The position numbers and the translations under genes were made by a program. The notes beneath the pieces are model-generated. The model was given only the letters and a program-made list of their open reading frames with translations, did no database searches and was not told where the DNA came from. From Oceanithermus profundus DSM 14977 (GTDB lineage: Bacteria; Deinococcota; Deinococci; Deinococcales; Marinithermaceae), in the NCBI RefSeq assembly GCF_000183745.1, contig NC_014761.1, forward strand, positions 186,001-250,000: a DNA stretch of 64,000 nt, written 5' to 3'. Shown in pieces: positions 15,192 to 24,510 of this stretch. Each line of letters starts with the position of its first letter. The first letter of the stretch is position 1.

Positions 15192-16901
15192 ATGACCCGT
15201 CGTTGGTGGACCGTCGACCTGAACCGCCGTTCGCTGACCGAGCGCCGGCTCGGGCCGGAGGAGGTGCTGCGCGGGGGGCGCTGGCGCACGGTGCATGAGC
15301 TGCAGCGCCTCGGGGCGGCCGGCGCGGACCCGCTTGCTCCGGACAACCCCGTCGTGCTCGCCGCCGGCCCCTTCGCCGGCTCCAGCTACTCCAACGCCAA
15401 CCGCCTCAGCGTGGGCACCCGCAGTCCGCTGACCGGGGGTGTCAAGGAGGCCAACTCGGGGGGCACGCTCGCCTACGCGTTGGGGCGGATCGGCGTCGCC
15501 GGGCTCACCCTCGTGGGTGCGGCTCCGGACTGGGTGGTGCTGGTGCTGGGCCCGGACGGGGTGCGCTTCGCGGACGCCGCGCCCTACCTGGGGCTGGGCA
15601 ACTACGCGGCCGCCGAGCACCTGTGGAACGACTTTCCCGCGGCCGCCAGTCTGGCCCTCGTCGGACCGGTGGCCGAGTACGGAGGGCTGCTGGCCGGCCT
15701 CGCCGTCACCGACACCGACGGCCAGCCGGGTCGGCTCGCGGCCCGCGGCGGCGTGGGCGCCGTCTTCGGCGCCAAGCGCGTCAAGGCGATCGTCGTGGAA
15801 GAGGGCGCGTCCCCCGCCTTCGCCGGCGACGCCGCCTTCAAGGACGCCATGCGCGCCTACGCGCGGGCGCTGCTCGCGAGCGACGGCATCAAGCGCTACA
15901 CCAGCGTGGGCACCGCGGGGATGGGCGACTTCCAGAACATGTTCGGCGGCCTGCCGGTGAAAAACTTCTCGCGCGGCCGCCTGGCCGAGGGGGAGAACCC
16001 GCTCGGCGGCGAGGCGCTCCGGCGGCTCATCCTGGAGCGCGACGGCGAGGGGGCCACGGCGCACGCCTGCATGCCGGGCTGCGTGATCCGCTGCTCCAAC
16101 AAGGTGCCCGACGCCTGGGGAAAGGTGGTGGTCAGCCCGCTCGAGTACGAGACCCTGGGTCTGGTGGGCAGCAACCTGGGCTTCGACGACCTCGACGCCG
16201 TGGCCCGGATGAACCGCTGGGCCAATGACCTGGGCGTCGACACCATCGAGTTCGGCGCCGCCCTGGGGGTGGCCATGGACGCGGGCCTGGGCCCCTGGGC
16301 CGACCTGGACTTCGTCGAGGACGTCTACCGCGCCCTGCTCGCGGGCACGGAGGAGGGGCGGCGCTACGCGGCGGGGGCCGCGCGGCTCGGCCGCGCGCTC
16401 GGGCACGCGCGCGTCCCGGTGGTGCGCGACCAGGGCATCAGCGCCTACGACCCGCGCGTCGTCGAGGGCACCGGCGTGACCTACATGACGACGCCGCAGG
16501 GGGCGGACCATACCGCGGGCAACGTCCCCCGCGAAAACCCCGGCGAGCGCAGCCTCGAAGAGCTGATGGACCTGAGCTTCGCCGCCCAGGTGAACGCCGC
16601 GGCTTCGGACGCGCTGGGGCTGTGCATCTTCGGGGGCAGCGTCACCTACGCGCAGAAGGACGCCGCCGTGCGCGCCGCGGCGCTGGCCGCGGGCCTGGAC
16701 GAGGAGCCGGACGCGGCCGCCTTCGACCGGCTAGGCCGCGAGGTGCTGGCCCTGGAGCTCGCCTTCAACCGCGCCGCCGGCCAGCCCGAGGTGGCCCCGC
16801 TGCCGCGCTTCATGTACGAAGAGCCGCTGCCGCCGCGCAACCTCACCGCGCGGCTCGATCCCGAGCGGATCGCCGGGTTCTGGAAACGGCTCGAGCGCTA
16901 G
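15192..16901 (+). CDS. aldehyde:ferredoxin oxidoreductase family (tungsten/molybdenum enzyme)
   Basis: 569 residues. Family landmarks: VLAAGPFAGSSYSNANRLSVGTRSPLTGGVKEANSGG (pterin region), AARGGVGAVFGAKRVKAI, and the 4Fe-4S ligands CMPGCVIRC near residue 295 plus a late Cys in ASDALGLCIFGG. The first Cys pair is spaced C-x3-C, not the C-x2-C of classical AOR. It oxidises aldehydes to acids with ferredoxin; the substrate is unknown. TAAAAT (15180-15185) lies 6 nt before the ATG, predicting a leaderless mRNA. Convergent with tetR (4-bp overlap). Cofactor genes moaA and mogA are in this window. Confidence 0.85.
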   Translation: MTRRWWTVDLNRRSLTERRLGPEEVLRGGRWRTVHELQRLGAAGADPLAPDNPVVLAAGPFAGSSYSNANRLSVGTRSPLTGGVKEANSGGTLAYALGRIGVAGLTLVGAAPDWVVLVLGPDGVRFADAAPYLGLGNYAAAEHLWNDFPAAASLALVGPVAEYGGLLAGLAVTDTDGQPGRLAARGGVGAVFGAKRVKAIVVEEGASPAFAGDAAFKDAMRAYARALLASDGIKRYTSVGTAGMGDFQNMFGGLPVKNFSRGRLAEGENPLGGEALRRLILERDGEGATAHACMPGCVIRCSNKVPDAWGKVVVSPLEYETLGLVGSNLGFDDLDAVARMNRWANDLGVDTIEFGAALGVAMDAGLGPWADLDFVEDVYRALLAGTEEGRRYAAGAARLGRALGHARVPVVRDQGISAYDPRVVEGTGVTYMTTPQGADHTAGNVPRENPGERSLEELMDLSFAAQVNAAASDALGLCIFGGSVTYAQKDAAVRAAALAAGLDEEPDAAAFDRLGREVLALELAFNRAAGQPEVAPLPRFMYEEPLPPRNLTARLDPERIAGFWKRLER

Positions 16902-17506
16902 CGCGCGGCCACGCCGTAGAGGAAGACCCGCTCGATCAGCCGCCCGTCGTAGGCGTCCTCGTTGTCGGGTTCCACGAAGCCCTTGGCGGCGGGGTGGAAG
17001 AGCAGCGAGAGGAAGAGCTCGGCCAGGTCGTGCGCGGGTTCGGGCCGCACCTCGCCGGCGTCGATGCCCGCCTGCAGGATCCCGGCGACGACCCCCACCA
17101 GCCGGTTCTTGAGCGCCACGAAGCGCTCGTCCTTGGTCAGGCTGGGCAGCGAGTTGGCGGTCAGCAGCGCGTGGAAGGCGCCGCGGTTCTGCTTCTGGAA
17201 GGCGATGGCCGAACGCACCAGCCGCCGCAGCTGCGGCTCGAAGCCCTCGGGCCCCTCGCCGGCGATCGCCTCGAACTCGGCGATCAGCTCCTCCATCTTC
17301 CACTCCACCAGCGCCTTGAGAATCGATTGCTTGTCGCCGAAGTACTTGTAGAGCGCGGGGCGGGTGAGTAGCGCCCGCTCCGCGATGTCGTCCATCGTCG
17401 TCTTGGGGTAGCCCTTCTCGGTGAACACGTCGAGGGCGGCGCTGAGGATCTCGCGGATCCGCTTCTCGCGCCGTTTTTCCTGAAGGCTGGCCGTCTCCGT
17501 GTTCAT
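16898..17506 (-). CDS. TetR-family transcriptional repressor
   Basis: 202 residues. N-terminal helix-turn-helix (REILSAALDVFTEKGYPKTTMDDIAERALLTRPALYKYFGDKQSI) then a helical ligand domain. Divergent from the MMPL operon, with overlapping promoters and a palindrome between them, so it probably represses itself and that operon in response to a hydrophobic ligand. The chosen ATG 17506 follows GGGGGCG; an in-frame ATG at 17518 is possible but overlaps a CATAAT box. Confidence 0.87.
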   Translation of the reverse strand: MNTETASLQEKRREKRIREILSAALDVFTEKGYPKTTMDDIAERALLTRPALYKYFGDKQSILKALVEWKMEELIAEFEAIAGEGPEGFEPQLRRLVRSAIAFQKQNRGAFHALLTANSLPSLTKDERFVALKNRLVGVVAGILQAGIDAGEVRPEPAHDLAELFLSLLFHPAAKGFVEPDNEDAYDGRLIERVFLYGVAAR

Positions 17507-17553
17507 CGACGCCCCCATTATGGCAGACTCCCCGCGCCCCCGTGCGCGGAGGC

Positions 17554-17589
17554 TTGACACAGTGTATAGCAAAGTATACAGTCTGTAAA
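17554..17589. promoter_or_regulatory. divergent overlapping promoters with TetR operator
   Basis: Rightward: TTGACA 17554-17559, 17-nt spacer, TACAGT 17577-17582. Leftward: TTTACA (complement of 17584-17589), 17-nt spacer, TACACT (complement of 17561-17566). The palindrome TGTATA-N6-TATACA (17563-17580) overlaps both -10 boxes, so one repressor could shut both promoters. Confidence 0.8.
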
Positions 17590-17630
17590 CGTGTTAGATA
17601 CCTTGTCCTATGAAAGGGGCGTAACCCAAC

Positions 17631-19880
17631 GTGCATCTACTTAGTCAGATGGCCATCCGGCACCCTTGGCGGGTGATCGGGCTCTTCCTCGTTCTGAGCG
17701 CGGCCTTCGGGGCCGGGCTGCGGGGGCTGGAGCTGGACAACTCGCCGGAGTCGCTGGTGCCGCCCGACCTGCCCGCCAAGCTGCTGCTCGACCAGGCGCG
17801 CGAGACCTTCGGCGGCGGCGAGATGGAGCTCGCCGCGCTCGAGGGCGAGGTCTGGACCCCGGCGGCGCTCGAGCAGCTGCGCGCCGCCACCGACGCCGTC
17901 GCCGCCGTCGAGGGCGTCCAGCGCGTCACCAGCCTGGCGAACGCCAAGCGCATGGAGGAGGACGACGGCTTCCTGCTCGTCGAGGACCTGCTCCCCGAGA
18001 CGCTCGACGAGGCCGACGTCGCCGGCATCCGCGCCTACGTGGAAGGGCACCCGCTCTACGCCGGCCGCCTGGTCAGCGCGGACGGCCGCTACGCGGCGGT
18101 GATCGTCGAGGTGGACCCCGCCGCCGACATGAAGCGGCTCAACCACGAGATCGGCGCGGCCCTGGCGGCCACCTGGGACGGGCCCGTGCACCTGGCGGGG
18201 ACCCCCGCGCTCTCGGGGTACATCCTCGACACGATGGCGCGCGACATCCCGCGGCAGCTGCTGCTCGCGATCGGGATCATCGGCCTCGTCTTCTTCGTCA
18301 ACTTCCGCAGCCAGCGCGGGGTGCTGCTGCCGCTGCTCACCGTGCTGGTGGCGCTGGTCTGGGCGCTGGGGCTCGGGGGCTGGCTCGGCTTCAAGCTGGG
18401 GATGATCAGCTCCATCCTGCCGGTCGTGGTGCTGGCCGTGGGCAGCTCGTTCACCCTGCACGTGCTCAACCGCTTCTACCACGAGCTGGCCGCGGGCGCG
18501 TCCCGCCGCGAGTCCGTGCTGCTGGCGACCCGGGAGACGGGGCTGGGCGTGCTCGTCTCCGCGCTGGCCGCGGGGGCGGGGCTGGCGGCGCTCTTCACCT
18601 CGAGCATCCCCCAGATCAAGTCGTTCGGGCTGCTCGCCGCCTTCGGGGTGCTCGCCGCCTTCCTGGCCTCCTCGCTGCTCGTGCCCTCGATCCTGGTCCT
18701 GCTGAAGAACCCCCGCCGGATCATGGATCCCGAACGCCCCGACGCGATCAGCCGCGCCATGCGCGGCCTGGGGGGCTGGCTCCTGGGCGCCCGCAAGGGC
18801 GTGCTCGTGGCCGCGCTGCTCTTCCTGGGGGCGATGCTCGTCTTCATCCCCCGCATCCAGGCGGAGACCAGCTTCCTCTCCTACTTCCCGAAGAGCGCCG
18901 CGCCGCGCCAGGCCACTGAGCTGGTGGACCGCGTCTTCGGCGGGTCGGACAACGTCATCCTGATCGTCGACGGCGACCTCAAGGATCCGGCGCTCCTGGG
19001 GGCCATCTACCGCTTTGAACAGAAGGTCCAGGCCTACCCCGAGGTGGGCTCGGCGGCCTCGATCGCCGACGTGATCCGCGAGCTGCACAAGGCCCTGACG
19101 GGGGCGTACGGCCTGCCCGACAGCCGCGAGGGCGTGGCCCAGGAGATCCTGCTCTACCAGATGTCGGGCGACCCCGAGGACCTGGCCCAGTTCATGGACG
19201 AGGCGGCGACCACGGCCCAGGTCACGGTGCAGGTGCGCTCGCTGCCCTCGGGGGCGATGCAGGACCTGGTGGACCGCATTCAGGCCGACGCCGAGGCGAT
19301 CATCGGCCCCCACGCGTCCGCGGTGAACACCACCGGGAGCACGGTGCTGATGCTCGAGACGATGCGCCTGATCCTGCACGACCAGTACGTCTCGTTGGGG
19401 CTGGCGCTCGTGTTGGTGGCCTTCTTCAACGCCTGGCTGCTGCGCTCGTGGATCGTGGGCCTGGTGAGCATCGTGCCCCTCGTGCTCACGGTGTCGGGCC
19501 AGTTCGGCCTGATGGGGCTGTTCGGGATCCCGCTCGACACCGCGACCGCCCTGATCGGCGCCATCGCCATCGGCGTGGGCGACTACTCGGTGCACATCAT
19601 CGTCCGCTACCTGGAGGAGCTGCGCAAGGGCCGCTCCTCGGCCGAGGCCGCGCGCGAAAGCGTCTACGTCTCCGGCCGCGCGGTCTTCTTCACCGCCCTG
19701 GCCATCGGCGGCGGCTTCATGGCCCTGCTCTTCTCGGGCTTCGCGCCCATCCAAACCTTCGCCAAGCTCATGGGCTTCACCGTCAGCGCGACCGCACTCT
19801 TTGCGCTCACGGCGCTGCCCGCAGCGTTGTTGGTCTTCGTCCGCAAGGACAGAAAGCACGAGGTGGTTCAGGATGCGTAA
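17631..19880 (+). CDS. MMPL/RND-type membrane transporter
   Basis: 749 residues with the two-half RND plan: one N-terminal helix (VIGLFLVLSAAFGAG), a periplasmic loop to ~residue 195, a five-to-six-helix block (~200-360), a second helix and loop (~390-570), and a final helix block (~575-740). GSSFTLHVLNRFYHE and GVGDYSVHIIVRYLEE occupy equivalent places in the two halves. MMPL proteins move lipids or hydrophobic compounds across the envelope. The downstream LolA-like and DUF1302 genes complete a common three-gene export set. GTG start follows GAAAGGGG. Stop overlaps the next gene by 8 bp. Confidence 0.87.
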   Translation: MHLLSQMAIRHPWRVIGLFLVLSAAFGAGLRGLELDNSPESLVPPDLPAKLLLDQARETFGGGEMELAALEGEVWTPAALEQLRAATDAVAAVEGVQRVTSLANAKRMEEDDGFLLVEDLLPETLDEADVAGIRAYVEGHPLYAGRLVSADGRYAAVIVEVDPAADMKRLNHEIGAALAATWDGPVHLAGTPALSGYILDTMARDIPRQLLLAIGIIGLVFFVNFRSQRGVLLPLLTVLVALVWALGLGGWLGFKLGMISSILPVVVLAVGSSFTLHVLNRFYHELAAGASRRESVLLATRETGLGVLVSALAAGAGLAALFTSSIPQIKSFGLLAAFGVLAAFLASSLLVPSILVLLKNPRRIMDPERPDAISRAMRGLGGWLLGARKGVLVAALLFLGAMLVFIPRIQAETSFLSYFPKSAAPRQATELVDRVFGGSDNVILIVDGDLKDPALLGAIYRFEQKVQAYPEVGSAASIADVIRELHKALTGAYGLPDSREGVAQEILLYQMSGDPEDLAQFMDEAATTAQVTVQVRSLPSGAMQDLVDRIQADAEAIIGPHASAVNTTGSTVLMLETMRLILHDQYVSLGLALVLVAFFNAWLLRSWIVGLVSIVPLVLTVSGQFGLMGLFGIPLDTATALIGAIAIGVGDYSVHIIVRYLEELRKGRSSAEAARESVYVSGRAVFFTALAIGGGFMALLFSGFAPIQTFAKLMGFTVSATALFALTALPAALLVFVRKDRKHEVVQDA

Positions 19881-20637
19881 GGTACTCACGGCGGCACTGC
19901 TTCTTTCGGCTTCCCTGGCGCTCGCGATCAGCGGCGAGGAGGTGATGCGGAAGGTCGACGCCCACCCCAGCCCGGCCTCGATGGAGGGCACGATGGTCAT
20001 GCAGCTGATCGGCAAGCAGGGCAAGGTGCTCACCCGCGAGATCCGGGTCTGGAGCAAGCGCACCGAGGACGGGGAGATGATGCTGATCAAGTTCGTGGCC
20101 CCGGCCGACGTGAAGGGCACGGCCTTCTTGACGATCAAGAAGGGCGGCAAGGAGGAGATGAAGCTCTACCTGCCCGCCCTCAAGCGGGTGCGCCGCATCG
20201 CCGGCAGCCAGAAGAAGGGCTCGTTCATGGGTTCGGACTTCAGCTACGACGACATCTCCAACCTGAGCGGCCTGGACATCGAGGACTACACCCACGAACT
20301 GCTGCGCACCGAGAACGAGGATGGCGTGGAGGTCTACGTGGTCGAGTCGACCCCCAAGCCGGGCGTGGACAGCAGCTACTCCAAGCAGATCGCCTGGGTG
20401 CCCGCGGACACCTTCGTGCCCCGCCGCATCGAGTTCTACAAGAAGGGCAAGCTCTACAAGGTGCTGACCAACCGCGAGGTCAAGCCGTTCGCGGACGGCA
20501 AGTACCTGATTCCCACGCTGCTGGAGATGGAGAACGTGACCAGCGGACACAAGACCGTGCTCGAGCAGAAGGACCTCCAGATCGACGTTCCCATCGACGA
20601 CGCCGTCTTTACCGAGCGCTTCATGAAGAAGCGCTAG
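19873..20637 (+). CDS. outer-membrane lipoprotein-sorting-like protein (LolA fold)
   Basis: 254 residues. Signal peptide MRKVLTAALLLSASLALA, then the LolA-like concave beta-sheet typical of proteins co-encoded with MMPL transporters (GTMVMQLIGKQGKVLTREIRVWSK; LIKFVAPADVKGTAFLTI; GSDFSYDDISNLSG). It probably shuttles a lipid or hydrophobic cargo between the transporter and the outer membrane. ATG 19873 overlaps the transporter stop. Confidence 0.82.
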   Translation: MRKVLTAALLLSASLALAISGEEVMRKVDAHPSPASMEGTMVMQLIGKQGKVLTREIRVWSKRTEDGEMMLIKFVAPADVKGTAFLTIKKGGKEEMKLYLPALKRVRRIAGSQKKGSFMGSDFSYDDISNLSGLDIEDYTHELLRTENEDGVEVYVVESTPKPGVDSSYSKQIAWVPADTFVPRRIEFYKKGKLYKVLTNREVKPFADGKYLIPTLLEMENVTSGHKTVLEQKDLQIDVPIDDAVFTERFMKKR

Positions 20638-20650
20638 CGGGAGGATCACG

Positions 20651-21874
20651 ATGAAACTGACCCGCTCGTTCACCCTCTTCCTGGCCCTCACGGCCGCGCT
20701 GGCCCTGGCCCAGCCCGAGTTCTCCGGAAGCTTTCAGACGGGCTTCGGCCTGCGCACCCAGGACCTGGCCCTCACGCTCGACCGCACCCGTTTCGACCTG
20801 GGGGTGCGCTACGACCAGGGCGACGCCGCCTTCACCGCCGAGCTGCGCTTCGCCTACGACGCGCGCACGCGTTCCCCCGAGTTCGGGCTGGGCGAGGCCT
20901 ACGCCACCCTCTTCCTGCCGAGCGTGGACCTGAGCGTGGGGCGCGAGGTCGTCGCCTGGGGCCGCCTCGACCTGCTGAGCCCCCTCGACGTGCTCAACCC
21001 GCGCGACCTCAGCAGCCCGCTGGACCAGGCGAAGCTGCCGGTGGGCATGGTCCACGCGACGGCCTACCCCGACGCCGAGGGGCGCTACCAGCTCGAGGCC
21101 GTCTGGATCCCCCTCTTCACCCCCAGCACGCCCCCCGCGGGCGAATGGGCGCCGCCCCAGACGCTGCCGCCCGGCGTCACCCAGGTCCGGGTGGAGGAGC
21201 CCCCTGCCGAGCTGGCCAGCGGCACCTTCGGCCTGCGGGCGACGGCGAGCCTCGATGTGCTCGAGGGGCTCGACCTGGGCGGCCAGGTCGTCTACGGCTA
21301 CTTCCCCTTCCCGAGCCCGCAGGGCGTCGAGCCGGTCGATCCGGCCCAGCCCGCCGGCCCCTTCCGCCTGGTGATGGGGTACGACCGCCGCACGCTCGTG
21401 GGGGCGGACTTCGCGCTGGCCTTCTCGATCCCCGGCGTCGCCGAAGGGCTGGTGCTGCGCGGCGAGGCGGCCTACGCCCTCACCGCCGACCCCGACGGGG
21501 CGGACCCCAACGTCCAGAACCCCTACGCCGAGGGCGGGCTGGCCCTCGAGTACGCCTGGAGCGGCGGGCCCACCACGGTGCTTGCCTACGACCTGCGCTG
21601 GGCCAAGGCCGACGCGCCCGCCGCGGACGCCTGGACCCAGACGCTGGGGTTGATGGCCCGCTACGAGTACGACGAGCGCCTCACCCTCCAGGGGGCGTGG
21701 CTGCACACGATCTCCGACGGCTCGGGCTTGGTGCGGCCGGGGCTCGAGTACGCCTTCGCGGACGGCGTGACCGGACGCCTGAGCGCGGCCTTCTTCTACG
21801 GCGCCGACGCCACCCGTTTCGGGGTGTGGCGGAACAACAGCGAGCTGCGCACCGAGCTCGAGTACAGCTTCTAG
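20651..21874 (+). CDS. outer-membrane beta-barrel protein, DUF1302-like
   Basis: 407 residues. Cleavable signal (LALTAALALAQ), then repeated amphipathic strands with aromatic girdles and a C-terminal Phe (LRTELEYSF), typical of outer-membrane barrels. LSVGREVVAWGRLDLLSPLDVLNPRDL matches the DUF1302 signature. SD GGGAGGATC before the ATG; third gene of the TetR-regulated operon, presumably its outer-membrane exit or receptor. Confidence 0.8.
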   Translation: MKLTRSFTLFLALTAALALAQPEFSGSFQTGFGLRTQDLALTLDRTRFDLGVRYDQGDAAFTAELRFAYDARTRSPEFGLGEAYATLFLPSVDLSVGREVVAWGRLDLLSPLDVLNPRDLSSPLDQAKLPVGMVHATAYPDAEGRYQLEAVWIPLFTPSTPPAGEWAPPQTLPPGVTQVRVEEPPAELASGTFGLRATASLDVLEGLDLGGQVVYGYFPFPSPQGVEPVDPAQPAGPFRLVMGYDRRTLVGADFALAFSIPGVAEGLVLRGEAAYALTADPDGADPNVQNPYAEGGLALEYAWSGGPTTVLAYDLRWAKADAPAADAWTQTLGLMARYEYDERLTLQGAWLHTISDGSGLVRPGLEYAFADGVTGRLSAAFFYGADATRFGVWRNNSELRTELEYSF

Positions 21875-21888
21875 ACGGTTGCACCACC

Positions 21889-21914
21889 GGCGCGCCCGCG
21901 GTCGCGGGCGCGCC
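21889..21914 (+). terminator. G+C-rich hairpin after the DUF1302 gene
   Basis: Arms GGCGCGCCCGCG (21889-21900) and CGCGGGCGCGCC (21903-21914), then CCTTCAT. No T run; it probably ends the MMPL operon just before the next promoter. Confidence 0.55.
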
Positions 21915-21948
21915 CCTTCATGGCGGGGCGGGCGGGTAGAATGCCCCC

Positions 21949-23982
21949 ATGCCGCACCGCGTCACCTGCCCGCTCGACTGCCCCGACCGCTGCCGCCTGC
22001 TCGTGACCGTGGAGGAGGGGCGGGTCGTCCGGGTCGCCGGCGATCCCGACCACCCCACCACCCGCGGCTTCGCCTGCGTCAAGACGAACCGCTGGGGCGA
22101 GCGTCAGCACCACCCGGACCGGCCGCTCTACCCCATGCGCCGGGCGGGGCCCAAGGGCACGGGCCGCTTCGAGCGCGCCAGCTGGGACGAAGCGCTGGAC
22201 GAGATCGCCGAAAGGCTAAAGCGGGTTCTCGACGCGCACGGCGGCCAGGCGGTGGCCCGCTACCACTACGCCGGCACGACCGGGCTGAACGAGGGGCGGC
22301 GGCCGGTGGCCTTCTTTCGCGCCATCGGCGCCTGCGAGCTCGACGAGACGATCTGCGCCAGCGCCGGCGGCGAGGCCTGGGAGATGGCCTACGGCCCGCA
22401 CAAGACCGGCACCGACCCCGAGAACGTGGGCGGGGCCGGGTTCATCGTGCTCTGGGGGACGAACCCGCTTTCGACCAACACCCACCTGGTGCCTTTCCTC
22501 AAGGAGGCGCGCAGGAACGGGGCCGAGATCTGGCACGTCGACCCCTACGAAAACCGCACCGCCCGCTTCGCCGACCGCCACCTGAAGATCCGCCCCGGGA
22601 CCGACGCCGCGCTCGCCTACGCGGTGGCGCGGGTGCTCTTCGAGGAAGGGCTGGTGGACTGGGGCTACCTGAACGACCACGCCGAGGGGGTGGAGGCCTT
22701 CCGCGCCGCGGCCGCGGCCTGGACGCCCGAGCGGGCGGCGGAGGTGACCGGCCTCGAGCCCGCTGACGTTCTCGAGCTGGCGCGCCGCTTCGGCCGCGCC
22801 CGGCCCGGCTTCGTCCGCGTCGGCTACGGGATGACCCGGCAGCCGGGAGGCGCGGACGCGCTGCGGGCGGTGATCCTGCTGCCGGCGCTCACCGGCGCCT
22901 GGAAGCACCCGGCGGGCGGGGCGCTGCTCAGCACCAGCGGCGGTTTCCGGCTCGCCAGCGAGCGGCTCGAGGGCGAGTACTGGCTCCGGCGCGCGAGCGG
23001 ACAGGCGGGCTACTTCCGCCCCGACCCCGGCGTGCGCACGGTCAACCAAAGCGAGTTCGCCAGCGCCCTCACCCGCTGGGACCCGCCGATTCGGATGCTC
23101 TTCGTCTTCAACGCCAACCCCGCGGTCAGCACCCCCGACTCGGCGCGGGTGCGGGCGGGCCTGGCGCGCGAGGACCTGTTCACGGTGGTGCTCGAAAACG
23201 CCCTCAGCGAGACGGCCCGCTACGCCGACTGGCTGCTGCCGGCGACCACCTTTCTGGAGCACCCCGACCTCTACACCAGCTACGGCACCTACTGGCTGCA
23301 TTGGAACGATGCGGTCATGGAGCCCGCGGGCGAGGCGCGGCCCAACACCTGGGTCTTCGCCGAGCTGGCGCGGCGGCTGGGGCTCGAGGCCCCCGAGCTC
23401 TACTGGAGCGCCGAGGAGGCGGCGCGGATCGCACTGGACGGCGCCGACCACCCCTACCTGGCGAACGTCAGCTTCGAGAAGCTGCGCGCCGCGGGCTCGC
23501 TCAAGCTGAACCTGCCCCGCCCCTTCGCGCCCCACGCCGAGGGCGCGAACACCCCCGGCGGCCGGGTGCGCTTCGGCCCGCCGCCCGCGGTGGTCGTTCC
23601 CGAGACCACGGACGCCTTCCCCTACCTGCTCATGACCCCGCCGGCGCACCACTTTTTGGGCACCATTTACGCCCCGCTCGAGCGCCTGCGCGCGGCCGAG
23701 GGGGGCGAGCCGGAGGTCTGGCTCCACCCCGACGACGCCGCGCGCGAGGGGCTCTCGAGCGGGGTCTACGTCTGGCTCGAAAGCGAGGCCGGCCGGGTGA
23801 AGCGGCGGCTGCGCGTCACCGACCGCACCCAGCCGGGGGTGCTGGTGATGGAGGGCACCTGGCCCGCGGACGCGGCCCCGGACGGCGAGCCCGCCAACGC
23901 CCTGACCCCCGAGCGCCTTACCGACCGGGGGCGGCAGGCCGTCTTTCACGGCGTCCAAGTTCGCCTGCGCCCGGCCGGGTAG
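21949..23982 (+). CDS. molybdopterin-dependent oxidoreductase (DMSO reductase family)
   Basis: 677 residues. 4Fe-4S motif CPLDCPDRC..GFACVK near the N-terminus, then the bis-pterin domains (IVLWGTNPLSTNTHLVPFLKEAR; ILLPALTGAWKHPAGG; FVFNANPAVSTPD; WLLPATTFLEHPDLYTSYGTYWLHWND) and a C-terminal dinucleotide-binding barrel (VWLHPDDAAREGLSSGVYVWLES). No Tat signal, so cytoplasmic. The substrate cannot be predicted. TAGAAT (21937-21942) lies 6 nt before the ATG: leaderless. It depends on moaA and mogA products. Confidence 0.88.
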   Translation: MPHRVTCPLDCPDRCRLLVTVEEGRVVRVAGDPDHPTTRGFACVKTNRWGERQHHPDRPLYPMRRAGPKGTGRFERASWDEALDEIAERLKRVLDAHGGQAVARYHYAGTTGLNEGRRPVAFFRAIGACELDETICASAGGEAWEMAYGPHKTGTDPENVGGAGFIVLWGTNPLSTNTHLVPFLKEARRNGAEIWHVDPYENRTARFADRHLKIRPGTDAALAYAVARVLFEEGLVDWGYLNDHAEGVEAFRAAAAAWTPERAAEVTGLEPADVLELARRFGRARPGFVRVGYGMTRQPGGADALRAVILLPALTGAWKHPAGGALLSTSGGFRLASERLEGEYWLRRASGQAGYFRPDPGVRTVNQSEFASALTRWDPPIRMLFVFNANPAVSTPDSARVRAGLAREDLFTVVLENALSETARYADWLLPATTFLEHPDLYTSYGTYWLHWNDAVMEPAGEARPNTWVFAELARRLGLEAPELYWSAEEAARIALDGADHPYLANVSFEKLRAAGSLKLNLPRPFAPHAEGANTPGGRVRFGPPPAVVVPETTDAFPYLLMTPPAHHFLGTIYAPLERLRAAEGGEPEVWLHPDDAAREGLSSGVYVWLESEAGRVKRRLRVTDRTQPGVLVMEGTWPADAAPDGEPANALTPERLTDRGRQAVFHGVQVRLRPAG

Positions 23983-23994
23983 ACTGCAGGCACG

Positions 23995-24495
23995 ATGCGC
24001 AAGCTCCTGGGTGCCTTCCTGCTGTTGGCCGCGCTGACCGCTTGCAGCGCGCCGCCGCCCCTGGCCCCGGAGCTGCGGGAGCTGCTCGATCGGATCAACG
24101 CCGTGCGCGCCACGGGCACCACCTGCAAGCAAGGCGGCGATCACTTCATGCCCCCGGTGGACCCGCTGCGCGAGGACGAGCTGCTGAACCGCGCCGCCCA
24201 GTGGCACGCCGAGGACATGGACGCTGCGGGGGTGCTCAGCCACACCACCCCGGTGGGCGCCGTCCACTTCGCCGTGGGCGCGACCCCCGGCGAGCGCATC
24301 CTCGACGTCGGCTACCTGGCTTCGGCGATCGCCGAGAACATCGCCGTGGGCTACCCGTCGCCGCAGGCGGTGCTCCAGGGCTGGCTCGACAGCACCGCGG
24401 GCCATTGCGAGGCGCTGATGAGCCCCACCTACCGCGACGCGGGGCTGGGCCGTAGCGGAGCCTACTGGGCCCTCGACATGGCCGCGCCCCAGTAG
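23995..24495 (+). CDS. CAP-domain (SCP/PR-1-like) lipoprotein
   Basis: 166 residues. Signal with lipobox LTAC, then a CAP domain: LLDRINAVRATG, LNRAAQWHAEDMDAAGVLSHTTPVG (His), IAENIAVGYPSPQAVLQGWLDSTAGHCEALMSPTYRDAGLG, with the expected His/Glu pair. Two Cys pairs could be disulfides. Function of bacterial CAP proteins is unsettled. TAGACT (23980-23985) lies 9 nt before the ATG, giving an almost leaderless mRNA. Confidence 0.83.
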   Translation: MRKLLGAFLLLAALTACSAPPPLAPELRELLDRINAVRATGTTCKQGGDHFMPPVDPLREDELLNRAAQWHAEDMDAAGVLSHTTPVGAVHFAVGATPGERILDVGYLASAIAENIAVGYPSPQAVLQGWLDSTAGHCEALMSPTYRDAGLGRSGAYWALDMAAPQ

Positions 24496-24510
24496 CGCTA
24501 GACTGACCCT

